A DNA stretch of 64,000 bases from Achromobacter xylosoxidans (GCF_002192695.1 NZ_MTLG01000082.1:62001-126000), one strand, 5' to 3'. Counted from the first letter of the stretch, positions 9,170 to 17,349 are shown. A program made the numbers and translations. Notes: a model not told the origin generated them from the sequence alone.

Positions 9170-9568
9170 ATGTCCAGAACCGTCGTCAATCCCGATAGCG
9201 TGCCCAACACCGTGCAATACGGATTCAGCCAGGCCGTCATCGTCACCGGGCAGCGCCGCATGCTGCTGTCCGGCCAGGTCGGCGTCGACGCCAACGAGCG
9301 TACGGTGGGACCGGGCCTGCAGGAGCAGACCGAGGCCACGCTGGACAATATCGAGCGCGTGCTCGCCGCGGCCGGCGCGACCTTGGCGCAGGTCATCATG
9401 CTGCGCATCTACATCTGCGAGACGGCCAGGGAAGACCAGGAAGTGATCGCGCAGGCGCTGCGCGACCGCTTCAAGAAGGATCCTCCGCCCTCATCCTGGA
9501 TCATCGTCAGCGGCCTCTCGTTGCCGGAATGGCTGATCGAGATCGAGGCGGAGGCGATGCTGGACTAG
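9170..9568 (+). CDS. Rid-family protein lacking the catalytic Arg
   Basis: 132 residues from the ATG at 9170, after AGGAGAAG. The YjgF/YER057c/UK114 fold is shown by MLLSGQVGVDANE, QTEATLDNIERVLAAAGATLAQVIMLRIYI and the C-terminal LPEWLIEIEAEAML. RidA enzymes deaminate reactive enamines such as 2-aminoacrylate in the cytosol, using an Arg just before the last strands. Here that region reads PPPSSWIIVSGLSLPEW with no Arg, so it is probably a Rid4-7-type protein with another role. Its stop overlaps the LysR gene's stop by four bases, in convergent orientation. Confidence 0.85.
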   Translation: MSRTVVNPDSVPNTVQYGFSQAVIVTGQRRMLLSGQVGVDANERTVGPGLQEQTEATLDNIERVLAAAGATLAQVIMLRIYICETAREDQEVIAQALRDRFKKDPPPSSWIIVSGLSLPEWLIEIEAEAMLD

Positions 9569-10470
9569 CCGCGCCAGGGCGTCGCGGCAAAGGCGGCGCG
9601 CAGATGGGCCAGGAAGCCCGCCGTGCGCGCGGGCAGCTCCTGGCGCGATTTGACCAGGGCCACCACGTCGGCCGACGGCAGGCTCCAGCCGGGCAGCAGC
9701 GGCACCAGCGCGCGCGCCTGCAGATGCGCCGCCACGTCCCACTCCGAGCGCACCATGATGCCGTGTCCGGCCAGCGCCCATTCCACGGCGGTTTCCCCAG
9801 CATTGCTCGATAGCACCGGCGCCACGCGTACCCCCACGGCCGGCCCGCGCCCATGCTTGAAGCGCCACAAGGTCACGTCTTCATCGTTCTCGCGCAGCGC
9901 AATGCAGTCGTGCGCGCGCAGGTCCTCGGGCTTGGCGGGGGCGCCGTGGCGCGCCAGGTAGGCGGGCGACGCGCACAGGATCCGGCGGTTCGGCGCCAGG
10001 GGGTAGGCGACCAGCGTCGAATCGCGCAGCTCGCCGATATGCACCATCACATCCCAGTCGTCGGAAGCCAGCCGCGGCGGCCCGTCGGACAGCGTCAGGC
10101 TGGCGGTGACGTCCGCGCTCTGGCGGCGGAACTCCGCGACCAGGCCCGCGATGTAGCGCTGCCCGAATCCCAGCGGGGCGACCACGCGCAGATGGCCTGC
10201 CACCACGCCCCGGCGTCCCGCCAGTTCGTCGGCCAGCTCGCCCAGTTCACCGCAGATCTGTTCCGCCCGCAACGCCAGCAACCTGCCTTCGTCGGTCAGC
10301 GCGGTGCCGCGCCCCGAACGGTTGACCAGCCTGACCCCCAGCCGCTTTTCCAGCGTATTCAGCCTCTGGGTGACGGCGGGCGGGGTTACGTCCAGCGCGC
10401 GCGCCGCTTCGGCCAACGAGCGGGTGGCAGCCAGGCTAAGGAAAAAACGCAGGTCTTCGGTCGTAATCAT
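9565..10470 (-). CDS. LysR-family transcriptional regulator
   Basis: 301 residues. The N-terminal winged helix-turn-helix reads LRFFLSLAATRSLAEAARALDVTPPAVTQRLNTLEKRLGVRLVNRSGRGTALTDEG, followed by the linker helix and a two-lobed effector domain (HLRVVAPLGFGQRYIAGLVAEF...). It is divergent from the DSD1-type PLP enzyme gene, with 98 bases between starts. That gap carries three GATTAA repeats at 11-base spacing, likely its site. It probably activates the PLP enzyme-RidA operon in response to a D-amino acid or related metabolite; the inducer is an inference. Confidence 0.93.
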   Translation of the reverse strand: MITTEDLRFFLSLAATRSLAEAARALDVTPPAVTQRLNTLEKRLGVRLVNRSGRGTALTDEGRLLALRAEQICGELGELADELAGRRGVVAGHLRVVAPLGFGQRYIAGLVAEFRRQSADVTASLTLSDGPPRLASDDWDVMVHIGELRDSTLVAYPLAPNRRILCASPAYLARHGAPAKPEDLRAHDCIALRENDEDVTLWRFKHGRGPAVGVRVAPVLSSNAGETAVEWALAGHGIMVRSEWDVAAHLQARALVPLLPGWSLPSADVVALVKSRQELPARTAGFLAHLRAAFAATPWRG

Positions 10471-10479
10471 GCAGGCATG

Positions 10480-10507
10480 GATTAATGGATGATTAAGTCC
10501 AGATTAA
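10480..10507. promoter_or_regulatory. Three phased GATTAA repeats, candidate LysR site
   Basis: GATTAA occurs at 10480, 10491 and 10502, exactly 11 bases apart, so all three face the same side of the helix. They start 10 bases upstream of the LysR start codon and end about 60 bases before the divergent gene, where an LTTR tetramer would bind. Confidence 0.6.
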
Positions 10508-10568
10508 ACACGCGGAACCGCCGCCGCGCCATACTTCAGCCATTCCGATACGCCATGCCGAGAGCGCC

Positions 10569-11726
10569 ATGAACCAGAACGCCACGCCTTCCTCCCTCGA
10601 TACCCTCGATACGCCATGCCTGCTGCTGGACGAGACGCGCATGATGCGCAACATCGGGCGCCTGAGCGCGCTGATGGCCGGGCATGGGGTGCAACTGCGC
10701 CCGCACCTGAAGACGCCCAAATCCATCGACGTCGCGCGCCGGCTCATGTCCTCGCCGCAGGGGCCGGCCGCCGTGTCCACGCTGCAGGAGGCCGAGCAGT
10801 TCGCGGCCGCCGGCGTCACCGACCTGCTGTACGCCGTGGGCGTGTCGCCGGCCAAGCTGGACCGCGTGCTGGCGCTGCGCCGGCGCGGCGTGGATCTCAC
10901 CGTGGTGGTGGACAGCCTGGAGGCGGCGCGCGCCGTCGCCCAGCGGGGGCGGGAGGCGGGCGACGCCATCCCTGCGCTGATCGAGATCGACTGCGACGGC
11001 CACCGCGCCGGGGTGCAGCCGGGCAACACGGCGCAACTGCTGGCGATCGCGCGGGCACTGCACGAGGACGGCGCGTGCCTGCGCGGCGTCATGACGCACG
11101 CCGGCGAGTCCTACGGCTGCGATAGCGTCGACGCCATTGCCGACATGGCCGAGCAGGAGCGCCTGGCGGCCGTCACCTGCGCCGAGGCGATCCGCCAGGC
11201 GGGCCTGCCATGTCCGGTGGTCAGCGTGGGCTCCACGCCCACCGCGCATTTCGCCCGCAATCTCGACGGCGTGACCGAAGTCCGCGCTGGGGTGTACGTC
11301 TTCTTCGATCTGGTGATGGCCGGGCTGGGCGTGTGCGCGGTGGACGATATCGCCGCCAGCGTGCTGACGACCGTGATTGGCCATCAGCCCGACAAGGGCT
11401 GGATCCTGGTCGACGCCGGTTGGATGGCCATGTCGCGCGACCGGGGTACCGCCAAACAGCGGGTGGACCAGCTCTACGGCCTGGTGTGCGACGCCAGCGG
11501 CACGGTCTATCCCGATCTGCTGCTCGCCGAGACCAATCAGGAGCAGGGCATCATCAAGGTCCGCCCCGGCAGCGGCGCGGTCTTGCCTGATCTGCCCCTG
11601 GGCGCCAAGCTGCGCATCGTGCCCAACCACGCCTGCGCCACCTGCGCCCAGCACGACGCCTATGAGGTCGTGCGCCCGGACTCGTCCGAAGTGGTGGCGC
11701 ATTGGGAACGCTTTCGCGGCTGGTAG
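10569..11726 (+). CDS. DSD1-family PLP enzyme (D-serine dehydratase / D-threonine aldolase type)
   Basis: 385 residues. The N-terminal alanine-racemase-like TIM barrel carries the PLP lysine K48 in QLRPHLKTPK, with the barrel blocks AAVSTLQEAEQFAAAGVTDLLY, IEIDCDGHRAG and GSTPTAHF. The C-terminal beta domain ends in VPNHACATCAQHD, whose His and Cys match the metal site of eukaryote-type D-serine dehydratases and D-threonine aldolases. Expected chemistry is metal- and PLP-dependent breakdown of a D-hydroxy amino acid. The gene is followed by a RidA gene, which fits dehydration to an aminoacrylate. Dehydratase versus aldolase cannot be settled by reading. Confidence 0.88.
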   Translation: MNQNATPSSLDTLDTPCLLLDETRMMRNIGRLSALMAGHGVQLRPHLKTPKSIDVARRLMSSPQGPAAVSTLQEAEQFAAAGVTDLLYAVGVSPAKLDRVLALRRRGVDLTVVVDSLEAARAVAQRGREAGDAIPALIEIDCDGHRAGVQPGNTAQLLAIARALHEDGACLRGVMTHAGESYGCDSVDAIADMAEQERLAAVTCAEAIRQAGLPCPVVSVGSTPTAHFARNLDGVTEVRAGVYVFFDLVMAGLGVCAVDDIAASVLTTVIGHQPDKGWILVDAGWMAMSRDRGTAKQRVDQLYGLVCDASGTVYPDLLLAETNQEQGIIKVRPGSGAVLPDLPLGAKLRIVPNHACATCAQHDAYEVVRPDSSEVVAHWERFRGW

Positions 11727-11749
11727 CCGCCGTTTACAAGGAGGCATGC

Positions 11750-12136
11750 ATGGAACTCATCCATACGCATCAGGCCACGCCGCCCGCCGGCCACTATTCG
11801 CAGGCGGTGCGCGCCAACGGTTTCATATTCATCTCTGGGCAACTGGGGTTCCTGCCGCCCGCGGCGCCGGGCGAGCGGCCGGCGCTGGCCGAGGGCGCCG
11901 CTGCGCAGACCCGGGAGGCGCTGCGCAGCGTCCGCGCCATCCTCGAAGCGGCCGGCGCCTCGCTGGCCGCGGTCGCCAGCGTGACCGTGTACATCCCGGA
12001 CGTGGCGCTCTGGGACGAGGTCAACCGGGTCTATGAGCAGTGCTTCGGCGACCATCGGCCGGCGCGTGCCATCGTGCCCACCCGAGAGCTGCACTACGGC
12101 GCCCTGGTCGAGATCAGCGTGGTTGCCGTCGCCTAG
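11750..12136 (+). CDS. RidA-family enamine/imine deaminase
   Basis: 128 residues from the ATG at 11750 behind a strong AAGGAGG. The family blocks are HYSQAVRANGFIFISGQLGF, AQTREALRSVRAILEAAGASLAAVASVTVYI and the end RPARAIVPTRELHYGALVEISVVAVA. The Arg in PARAIVPT matches the catalytic Arg of true RidA, unlike the Rid protein at 9.2 kb. RidA hydrolyses 2-aminoacrylate and similar enamines to keto acids and ammonia. Its place 23 bases after a DSD1-type enzyme suggests it clears that enzyme's unstable product. Confidence 0.9.
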   Translation: MELIHTHQATPPAGHYSQAVRANGFIFISGQLGFLPPAAPGERPALAEGAAAQTREALRSVRAILEAAGASLAAVASVTVYIPDVALWDEVNRVYEQCFGDHRPARAIVPTRELHYGALVEISVVAVA

Positions 12137-12208
12137 CCTGAGAGCGGACGCGTCCAGGCGGACGCCTATAATGCGTGCGCCTCAATACCTTCGGGGGAGA
12201 CCGTCCGC

Positions 12209-12481
12209 ATGCAGTACGAATACCTGTTCTGGTCCATGGCCGCAATGGTGGCGGCGGCGCTGGTTGGCGGCTCGCTATGCGGCCGCCTGGGCTCTGTCAA
12301 GCACGTGCTGCTGGGGGTTGCCGCGCTGGCCGCGGCGGTGGGCGTGGCGGTGTTCCTGCTGTCCCGCCATGGCGGCTTCAGCGAGTTGTCGGCGATGCTG
12401 TCGATCGCCGCCTTCATGTTCAGCCTGGTGATCGGCGCCGCCGCATCGCTGCTGACGCGGCGCATCCTGCTGCGCCGCTGA
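12209..12481 (+). CDS. Small membrane protein, 90 residues
   Basis: Three hydrophobic segments (LFWSMAAMVAAALVGGSLCG, HVLLGVAALAAAVGVAVFLL and LSAMLSIAAFMFSLVIGAAASLL) and a basic end (TRRILLRR) make this a small inner-membrane protein. I recognise no family. It starts with the ATG at 12209 after GGGGGAG, and converges with the DUF2513-like gene. Confidence 0.7.
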   Translation: MQYEYLFWSMAAMVAAALVGGSLCGRLGSVKHVLLGVAALAAAVGVAVFLLSRHGGFSELSAMLSIAAFMFSLVIGAAASLLTRRILLRR

Positions 12482-12500
12482 GCGCCGGGCGCCTCGCGCC

Positions 12501-12812
12501 TTACTCTTCCGCGTCGAAATCCTCGTCGTCTTCGTCGTCTTCATCCTGTTCCAGGGCGTCATAGCCCTTCCAGGTGATGCGCCAGCGCGTCGCGCCCGCC
12601 GTCGCCGCGGTTTCGCTGATCTGCTTGACCAGGCCCGCGTCTTCCAGCAGGTCCAGGTGATGCGCGATCAGTTGCAGGCCTTGCTCTTCGGGATGCGGCG
12701 CCAGGGCCACGTTCTTGATGTCGTGCGTGCTCAGGTTGGGGCCCGGCGCGTCGCGCAGGGCGCCCAGGATAGTGACGACCAGATCGAAATCGCGTTGCAT
12801 GATGTCCACCAT
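12501..12812 (-). CDS. DUF2513-like winged-helix protein
   Basis: 103 residues. The start MQRDFDLVVTILGALRDAPG, followed by EEQGLQLIAHHLDLLEDAGLVKQI and WRITWKGYDALE, has the layout of DUF2513, a small winged-helix family found in phages and bacteria. The tail is very acidic (EQDEDDEDDEDFDAEE). Translation may begin at the GTG/ATG region at 12812 (MVDIMQRD) or at the internal Met five residues on. A DNA-binding or protein-displacing role is possible, but nothing here identifies a target. Confidence 0.72.
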   Translation of the reverse strand: MVDIMQRDFDLVVTILGALRDAPGPNLSTHDIKNVALAPHPEEQGLQLIAHHLDLLEDAGLVKQISETAATAGATRWRITWKGYDALEQDEDDEDDEDFDAEE

Positions 12813-12925
12813 TCATTGGGGGTAAAAGACAGGCCGACGATAGCAGAGATCGATGGCGGCGATGCGACAGAGGCCGCAGCCGGGTTACAGTCCAGGGTTC
12901 TCGACTACCGATACATGCAGATCCC

Positions 12926-13324
12926 ATGAAGAAACCCGCAGAGCGCGATTGCCTCGCGCTGATCCCCGGCTACACGGGCCAGGCCGCCAAGCTCTTTCTG
13001 ACGCGCAGCGAAGACGGCCGCATCGAAGGCGTGACCGTCTTCGACCTGCTCGGCCACGTCAAGCTGCAGGGCGACGCCGACGCGGCGGCGGCGTGGGTCG
13101 GCGACTGGCTTGCCCAGGAGTCCGACAACCGCAAGGCCCGCCGCACGCAGTTGCTGGCGCAGATGTTCGTCTGCAAGCTGGCTGGCGACGAGAAGGTCGC
13201 CTTCCTGGCCGCCCAGAAACCCTTGGCCCGTGCACTGGCCGATGCCGGGGTGCGCAGCCGCCTGGTGGCGGCCACTTCTGGCGCCGCGCGGCAGTCACTT
13301 GGTCCTACAGTCAAGAAGCATTAG
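12926..13324 (+). CDS. Hypothetical protein, 132 residues
   Basis: A soluble, helix-rich protein (MKKPAERDCLALIPGYTGQAAKLFLTRSEDGRIEGVTVFDLLGHVKLQGDADAA is its visible opening in parts), with basic helices (DNRKARRTQLLAQMFVCKLAG) and an unstructured end TVKKH. There is no signal peptide. I do not recognise it. It is preceded by a short intergenic region shared divergently with the DUF2513-like gene, and followed by a strongly structured leader for the next gene. Confidence 0.65.
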   Translation: MKKPAERDCLALIPGYTGQAAKLFLTRSEDGRIEGVTVFDLLGHVKLQGDADAAAAWVGDWLAQESDNRKARRTQLLAQMFVCKLAGDEKVAFLAAQKPLARALADAGVRSRLVAATSGAARQSLGPTVKKH

Positions 13325-13344
13325 CCCAAGGCTGTTATAGTCGC

Positions 13345-13398
13345 GCCTGGGCGTGCGAGTGCACCTGCGAGGTGCGTGCCCAGGCGGGCAATGCCCGC
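13345..13398 (+). promoter_or_regulatory. Structured leader: nested hairpin plus second hairpin
   Basis: Outer arms GCCTGGGC (13345-13352) and GCCCAGGC (13378-13385) enclose a perfect inner hairpin GCACCT-GCG-AGGTGC. A second hairpin GCGGGCA-A-TGCCCGC (13384-13398) follows at once and ends only a few bases before the ribosome site AAGGAAG of the gene at 13418. No T-tract follows, so it is not a simple terminator. A translation-controlling leader is the best reading. Confidence 0.6.
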
Positions 13399-13417
13399 GA
13401 ATCAAGGAAGAGTGATC

Positions 13418-13738
13418 ATGGAAATAGTAAGTCGGCAGGTTGCCGACGTAGCGGGCGGCGTCGAGCTGCACACCACGCTGGATGGCGAGAGCATCAGCGT
13501 CTACGTCCTGGAAGGCGTGACGGATCTCAATGCGATCGCAGACATCGTGCCGCGTGAAAAAGTCGAAGCAGGGGCCGACATACACGCCTCTAGTGTCGAC
13601 AATGTTGATAATGCGCAAGAACAGATCGACCAAGTCCTGGAGAATATGAATCCCGGCGACGTGGCGGTTTTCCTTTGCTCGGGTCCCGATGCTTTCGGCG
13701 CGGCGCTCGACCTGCTGGGTTTACCTATCGACGAGTAA
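13418..13738 (+). CDS. Hypothetical acidic protein, 106 residues
   Basis: Starts at the ATG at 13418 with AAGGAAG upstream (MEIVSRQVADVAGGVELHTTLDGESISVYV). The protein is acidic, soluble, alpha/beta, and ends GDVAVFLCSGPDAFGAALDLLGLPIDE. There is no signal peptide. I do not recognise the domain. The long structured leader suggests regulated translation. A 375-base non-coding region follows, which belongs to the cold-shock gene downstream. Confidence 0.72.
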   Translation: MEIVSRQVADVAGGVELHTTLDGESISVYVLEGVTDLNAIADIVPREKVEAGADIHASSVDNVDNAQEQIDQVLENMNPGDVAVFLCSGPDAFGAALDLLGLPIDE

Positions 13739-13914
13739 GCCTGGCGGCAAACCAAAGTGCTAGCCCGAACGGCGTATGAAGAAATCCTCGTACGCGGGCA
13801 GGCGGCATTTATATAAGCCTAGATTGTTTTTTTATGATGCGTGGGTGTAAACACCTATGCAGGACTTCTTATTGCCTATGAAAATGTGTGGAATCCGCGT
13901 GCAGTTTCTCTTTG

Positions 13915-13943
13915 TTGCATTATTGGCACGCATTTTTTAGGAT
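13915..13943 (+). promoter_or_regulatory. Promoter of the first cold-shock gene
   Basis: TTGCAT at 13915-13920, 17 bases, TAGGAT at 13938-13943. Transcription from about 13950 would give a leader of roughly 165 bases, the size typical of cspA-type cold-regulated mRNAs. The rest of 13739-14113 is AT-richer than its surroundings and holds no gene that I can see. Confidence 0.55.
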
Positions 13944-14113
13944 TATGTTGACTTGTGAGGGGAACCTAACGATAGTGTCGGCACACGATCACAAGCGTTG
14001 CGATTTTCGTTCAGTGCCGTGCCTTTTCCGGCTCAGCGTTATTGTTCTACTGTCCCCTCCTTGATTGATTCGTGACCTCCGGGCATTTGCCCATTATCTC
14101 TAGGAAATACAGT

Positions 14114-14317
14114 ATGGAAACCGGCGTCGTTAAGTGGTTCAACTCGGAAAAGGGCTATGGCTTCATCACTCCGGAAGCGGGTGGTAAGGATCTGTTCGCT
14201 CACTTCTCCGAAATCCAGGGCTCGGGCTTCAAGTCTCTGGAAGAGAACCAGCGCGTCAGCTTTGTGACGGCCAATGGCCCCAAGGGCCCGCAAGCCACGA
14301 AGATCCAGGTCCTGTAA
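14114..14317 (+). CDS. Cold-shock protein, CspA family
   Basis: 67 residues, a single cold-shock (OB-fold) domain that binds single-stranded RNA and DNA. RNP1 reads KGYGFITP and RNP2 reads DLFAHFSEI; the start [17 protein letters not shown] is typical. The ATG at 14114 is preceded by CTAGGAAATACAG. A long untranslated leader and a strong terminator frame it as a single-gene unit. Cold or growth-phase control through the leader is known for the family and inferred here. Confidence 0.96.
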   Translation: METGVVKWFNSEKGYGFITPEAGGKDLFAHFSEIQGSGFKSLEENQRVSFVTANGPKGPQATKIQVL

Positions 14318-14336
14318 GGGTCTGAGTTTTCGGTAG

Positions 14337-14359
14337 AAGCCCCCTTGCGGGGCTTTTTT
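14337..14359 (+). terminator. Rho-independent terminator after the first csp gene
   Basis: AAGCCCC / GGGGCTT stem with a 5-base loop, followed by a T run. Confidence 0.9.
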
Positions 14360-14547
14360 GTTTTCTGTGGCAGCCGTTCCTAAACATGGAAAGTATCGCG
14401 CCGCCAGTAATGTCAGGGTAATCCCTAGAATACAAATTTCCTGGTATCGCAGTCGTACCCGATTCATTCTTCTGGTGTATGACGCTAATCCAGGTGCGCG
14501 TCTCTGTTATTGTCGGCCTTGCTCCAGACTTCAGGATATGCGCGCTC

Positions 14548-15111
14548 ATGACGACTTCTTCCGCCATGCGGATTGTTCCGCAGCCCCACGAGGTGGTGGC
14601 GTTCTGGCTCGATGCCGGCCCCCAGCAATGGTTCAGCAAGAACGACGAATTCGACGCGGCCTTCCGTGCCCGTTTCGAGGCCGCGCATATGGCCGCCGCC
14701 GGCCGCCAGCTCGATGCGTGGCTGGACGACGCCAATGGCGCCTTGGCGCTGATGGTCCTGCTGGACCAGTTCCCGCGCAATGCCTATCGGGGCACCGCGC
14801 ACATGTTTGCCACCGATCCCCTGGCCCAGTACTGCGCCGATCGCGCCATTGCGGCCGGCCACGATCTGGCGGTGGATCCGCAACTGCGCCAGTTCTTCTA
14901 CCTGCCTTTCGAACACGCGGAAAACCTCGCGGCCCAGAACCGCGCCGTTGCCCTGATGGAGCCGGTGGACGCCGATTCGCTGCGCTGGGCGGTTCTGCAT
15001 CGCGACATCATCAAGCGCTTTGGACGCTTTCCCCATCGCAACGCCGCGTTGGGCCGGCAGACGACGCAGGCCGAGCAGGAGTTTCTCGATGCCGGCGGCT
15101 TCGCCGGATAA
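14548..15111 (+). CDS. DUF924 family protein
   Basis: 187 residues from the ATG at 14548 (MTTSSAMRIVPQPHEVVAFW). The motifs VVAFWLDAGPQQWFSKNDEFDAAFRARF near the start, LALMVLLDQFPRNAYRGTAHMFATDPLA, FYLPFEHAENLAAQN and HRDIIKRFGRFPHRNAALGR are the DUF924 signature. The family is all-helical, TPR-like and soluble; its function is unknown. An upstream in-frame ATG at 14479 would add a poorly conserved tail and is rejected. Confidence 0.9.
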   Translation: MTTSSAMRIVPQPHEVVAFWLDAGPQQWFSKNDEFDAAFRARFEAAHMAAAGRQLDAWLDDANGALALMVLLDQFPRNAYRGTAHMFATDPLAQYCADRAIAAGHDLAVDPQLRQFFYLPFEHAENLAAQNRAVALMEPVDADSLRWAVLHRDIIKRFGRFPHRNAALGRQTTQAEQEFLDAGGFAG

Positions 15112-15266
15112 CGCTTGCGCGGGGCGCGTTCGGAGGCGCCGCAGCGGCAGGTATCCGCATGTGTCCACGCGTGCCAAGTTGAAAATATCGGACCCTTTGC
15201 GCGGCTTCAAGCCTTGCCTGGCCTGGCTTTCCCGCGGTTTCCGGATGCTGTGGGATTTGCGGATGT

Positions 15267-15296
15267 TTGACGTTTTTCGGGGTTCGCCAATACACT
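15267..15296 (+). promoter_or_regulatory. Promoter of the second cold-shock gene
   Basis: TTGACG at 15267-15272, an 18-base spacer and TACACT at 15291-15296, giving a leader of about 130 bases. The remainder of 15112-15433 shows no gene. Confidence 0.5.
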
Positions 15297-15433
15297 GGGT
15301 TCAGCGAGATTTTCAAGCGACGCGGTCTGCGTTTCACTTGTCGCCGTCAGTGGTACTGCGGTTGCTTCCTCTCCCATCCTTGATGATCTGGCGCCCCGCG
15401 AGCAATCGCTTTTTCTAGGTTCAAGGACACTCC

Positions 15434-15640
15434 ATGGCAACCGGCATCGTTAAGTGGTTCAACGCCGAAAAGGGTTATGGCTTCATCATGCCCGATGATG
15501 GCAGCAAGGATCTTTTCGCTCACTACTCGGAAATCCGCAGCGAAGGCTACAAGTCGCTGCAGGAGAACCAGCGCGTCACCTTCGAGGTCGGCACCGGCCC
15601 CAAGGGTCCCAGCGCCAAGAACATCAAGGTAGCGGCCTGA
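15434..15640 (+). CDS. Cold-shock protein, CspA family (second copy)
   Basis: 68 residues: [20 protein letters not shown], then DLFAHYSEI (RNP2) and [21 protein letters not shown]. About two thirds of positions match the copy at 14.1 kb by eye, so the two are paralogues separated by the DUF924 gene. It has its own promoter and terminator. One may be cold-induced and the other constitutive, but the sequence does not say which. Confidence 0.96.
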   Translation: MATGIVKWFNAEKGYGFIMPDDGSKDLFAHYSEIRSEGYKSLQENQRVTFEVGTGPKGPSAKNIKVAA

Positions 15641-15684
15641 CCTTCGCAGGGCAGCGCCCCGGGCCGGCCCGGCGTTCCGCCCAG

Positions 15685-15722
15685 AAAAAAGCCCTCGCAC
15701 GCAATGTGCGGGGGCTTTTTTT
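15685..15722 (+). terminator. Rho-independent terminator after the second csp gene
   Basis: AAAAAAGCCC-T-CGCAC pairs with GTGCG-G-GGGCTTTTTT around a 5-base loop. The A-rich 5' arm means it could also work for the convergent gene. Confidence 0.9.
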
Positions 15723-15781
15723 GTTCCTGCCGGGGGCAGGGCGGCCCGCAAGGCGGGCGCGCCTGGATGAGGCAGGCCGCG

Positions 15782-16333
15782 TCAGTGCTTCGCGTGGTTG
15801 GCGGGCGGCGTGGCCAGCTTGTCGACCAGCGCGATACCCAGCGCGGACAGGATGAACAGCGCATGGATGATGGTCTGCCACATCACGCCGGCCTCGGAGA
15901 AGCGCGCGTTGGGCGTGCCCAGCGTGCCGGCTTCAATGAAGGTACGCAGCAGGTGGATCGACGAGATGCCGATGATGGCCATTGCCAGCTTGACCTTGAG
16001 CACGCTGGCGTTCACGTGGCTGAGCCATTCCGGCTGGTCCGGGTGGCCTTGCAGCCGCAGGCGCGACACAAAGGTTTCGTAGCCGCCCACGATCACCATG
16101 ACCAGCAGGTTCGAGATCATCACCACGTCGATCAAGCCCAGCACCAGCAGCATGATCTCCATTTCGCCGAAGCTGTTGGCGTGCGTCAGCAGATGCCACA
16201 GCTCCTTCAGGAACAACATGACGTAGACGCCTTGCGCGACGATGAGACCCAGGTACAGGGGCAGTTGCAGCCAGCGCGAGCTGAAGATCAGGCTGGGCAG
16301 CAGGCCCAGGCGGGGAGGGGTGTTGGAGATCAT
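15782..16333 (-). CDS. UPF0114 (YqhA-type) membrane protein
   Basis: 183 residues from the ATG at 16333 ([30 protein letters not shown]). Four hydrophobic helices and the block [10 protein letters not shown]...[36 protein letters not shown] define UPF0114. The cytoplasmic region [36 protein letters not shown] is also conserved. The function is unknown. A longer reading from 16453 adds an unlikely N-terminal tail. It is divergent from the M48 protease gene. Confidence 0.9.
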   Translation of the reverse strand: MISNTPPRLGLLPSLIFSSRWLQLPLYLGLIVAQGVYVMLFLKELWHLLTHANSFGEMEIMLLVLGLIDVVMISNLLVMVIVGGYETFVSRLRLQGHPDQPEWLSHVNASVLKVKLAMAIIGISSIHLLRTFIEAGTLGTPNARFSEAGVMWQTIIHALFILSALGIALVDKLATPPANHAKH

Positions 16334-16593
16334 CTGGGTGCGAGCCCTATTTGTGTGTGCGAAAAATGGCGGGCGCAATTCTATCAACGCCGCGTTGCCG
16401 CAGATATCAGTTTTTTGTGCGCTTCCCGGCTTGGGGGAATTCCCCGCTAGCACGATTGCGCCAGGCTTGTTGGGGTTTTATGTAAGGAAAACTGGCATTT
16501 GCGAAACTGTGTGGCGAAACGCTTGGTGCGCATTGGTCGTATATAGAATTGCGGCCTCGTTCGCATAGAGCCAGTAAAGAGGAGTTTGTTCCC

Positions 16594-17349
16594 ATGAAGA
16601 TCCGCTACACCGTCGCTGCCCTGGGCGTTGCGCTCGCCCCTTTTTCCGCCTCCCAGGCTTTGGACATCGGCGGCCTGGTCGGCGCCGGCAGCAAGGTGGT
16701 TCAGGCTGCCACGCTGAGCGATGCCGAAATCAAGACCCTGTCGGACAAGGCCTGCGCGCAGAGCGACTCCCAGGAGAAGATCGCCGCTCCCGGCAGCAAG
16801 TACGACGCCCGCCTGCAGAAGATCGCCAAGCAGCTGGGCGGCACGGTCAATGGCCAGAAGGCCAGCTACAAGGTCTACGTCACCAAGGACGTCAACGCCT
16901 GGGCCATGGCCAACGGCTGCATCCGCGTCTACAGCGGCCTGATGGACATGATGACCGACGATGAAGTGCTGGGCGTGGTGGGCCACGAAATCGGCCACGT
17001 TGCGCTGGGCCACAGCAAGAAGGCGATGCAGACCGCCTACACGGTTTCCGCCGCGCGCGATGCCGCCAATGCCGCAGGCGGCGCCACCGTGGCCGCGCTC
17101 AGCTCGTCGCAGCTGGGCGACCTGACCGAGAAGTTCATCAACGCGCAGTTCTCGCAGTCGCAGGAAAGCGCCGCCGACGATTATTCGTTCGACCAGTTGC
17201 AGGCCAAGGGCCTGAACACCCGCGGCCTGGTGACCGCGTTCCAGAAACTGGCCGAGCTGGACGGCGGCAAGAGCGACATGATGAGCTCGCACCCGTCCTC
17301 GGCCAAGCGCGCGCAGCACATCGAAGAGCGCATCGCCAAGGCCAAGTAA
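16594..17349 (+). CDS. Periplasmic M48-family metalloprotease (LoiP-like)
   Basis: 251 residues from the ATG at 16594 after AAAGAGGAG. Signal peptide at residues 1-22 (cut near SQA-LD), no lipobox Cys. The zinc motif HEIGH is at 131-135, with the third ligand in the ESAADDY segment near 191. The sequence resembles E. coli LoiP (YggG), an outer-membrane-associated protease induced by low osmolarity, but that protein is a lipoprotein and this one is not. It precedes the trigger factor gene, separated by a strong hairpin, so it is probably its own unit within a proteostasis region. Confidence 0.9.
   Translation: MKIRYTVAALGVALAPFSASQALDIGGLVGAGSKVVQAATLSDAEIKTLSDKACAQSDSQEKIAAPGSKYDARLQKIAKQLGGTVNGQKASYKVYVTKDVNAWAMANGCIRVYSGLMDMMTDDEVLGVVGHEIGHVALGHSKKAMQTAYTVSAARDAANAAGGATVAALSSSQLGDLTEKFINAQFSQSQESAADDYSFDQLQAKGLNTRGLVTAFQKLAELDGGKSDMMSSHPSSAKRAQHIEERIAKAK

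Noticed and set aside
16334-16593. A gene in the UPF0114/M48 divergent gap
   Set aside because: Only a weak -10-like TATAGAAT before the M48 gene is visible; no supported frame.
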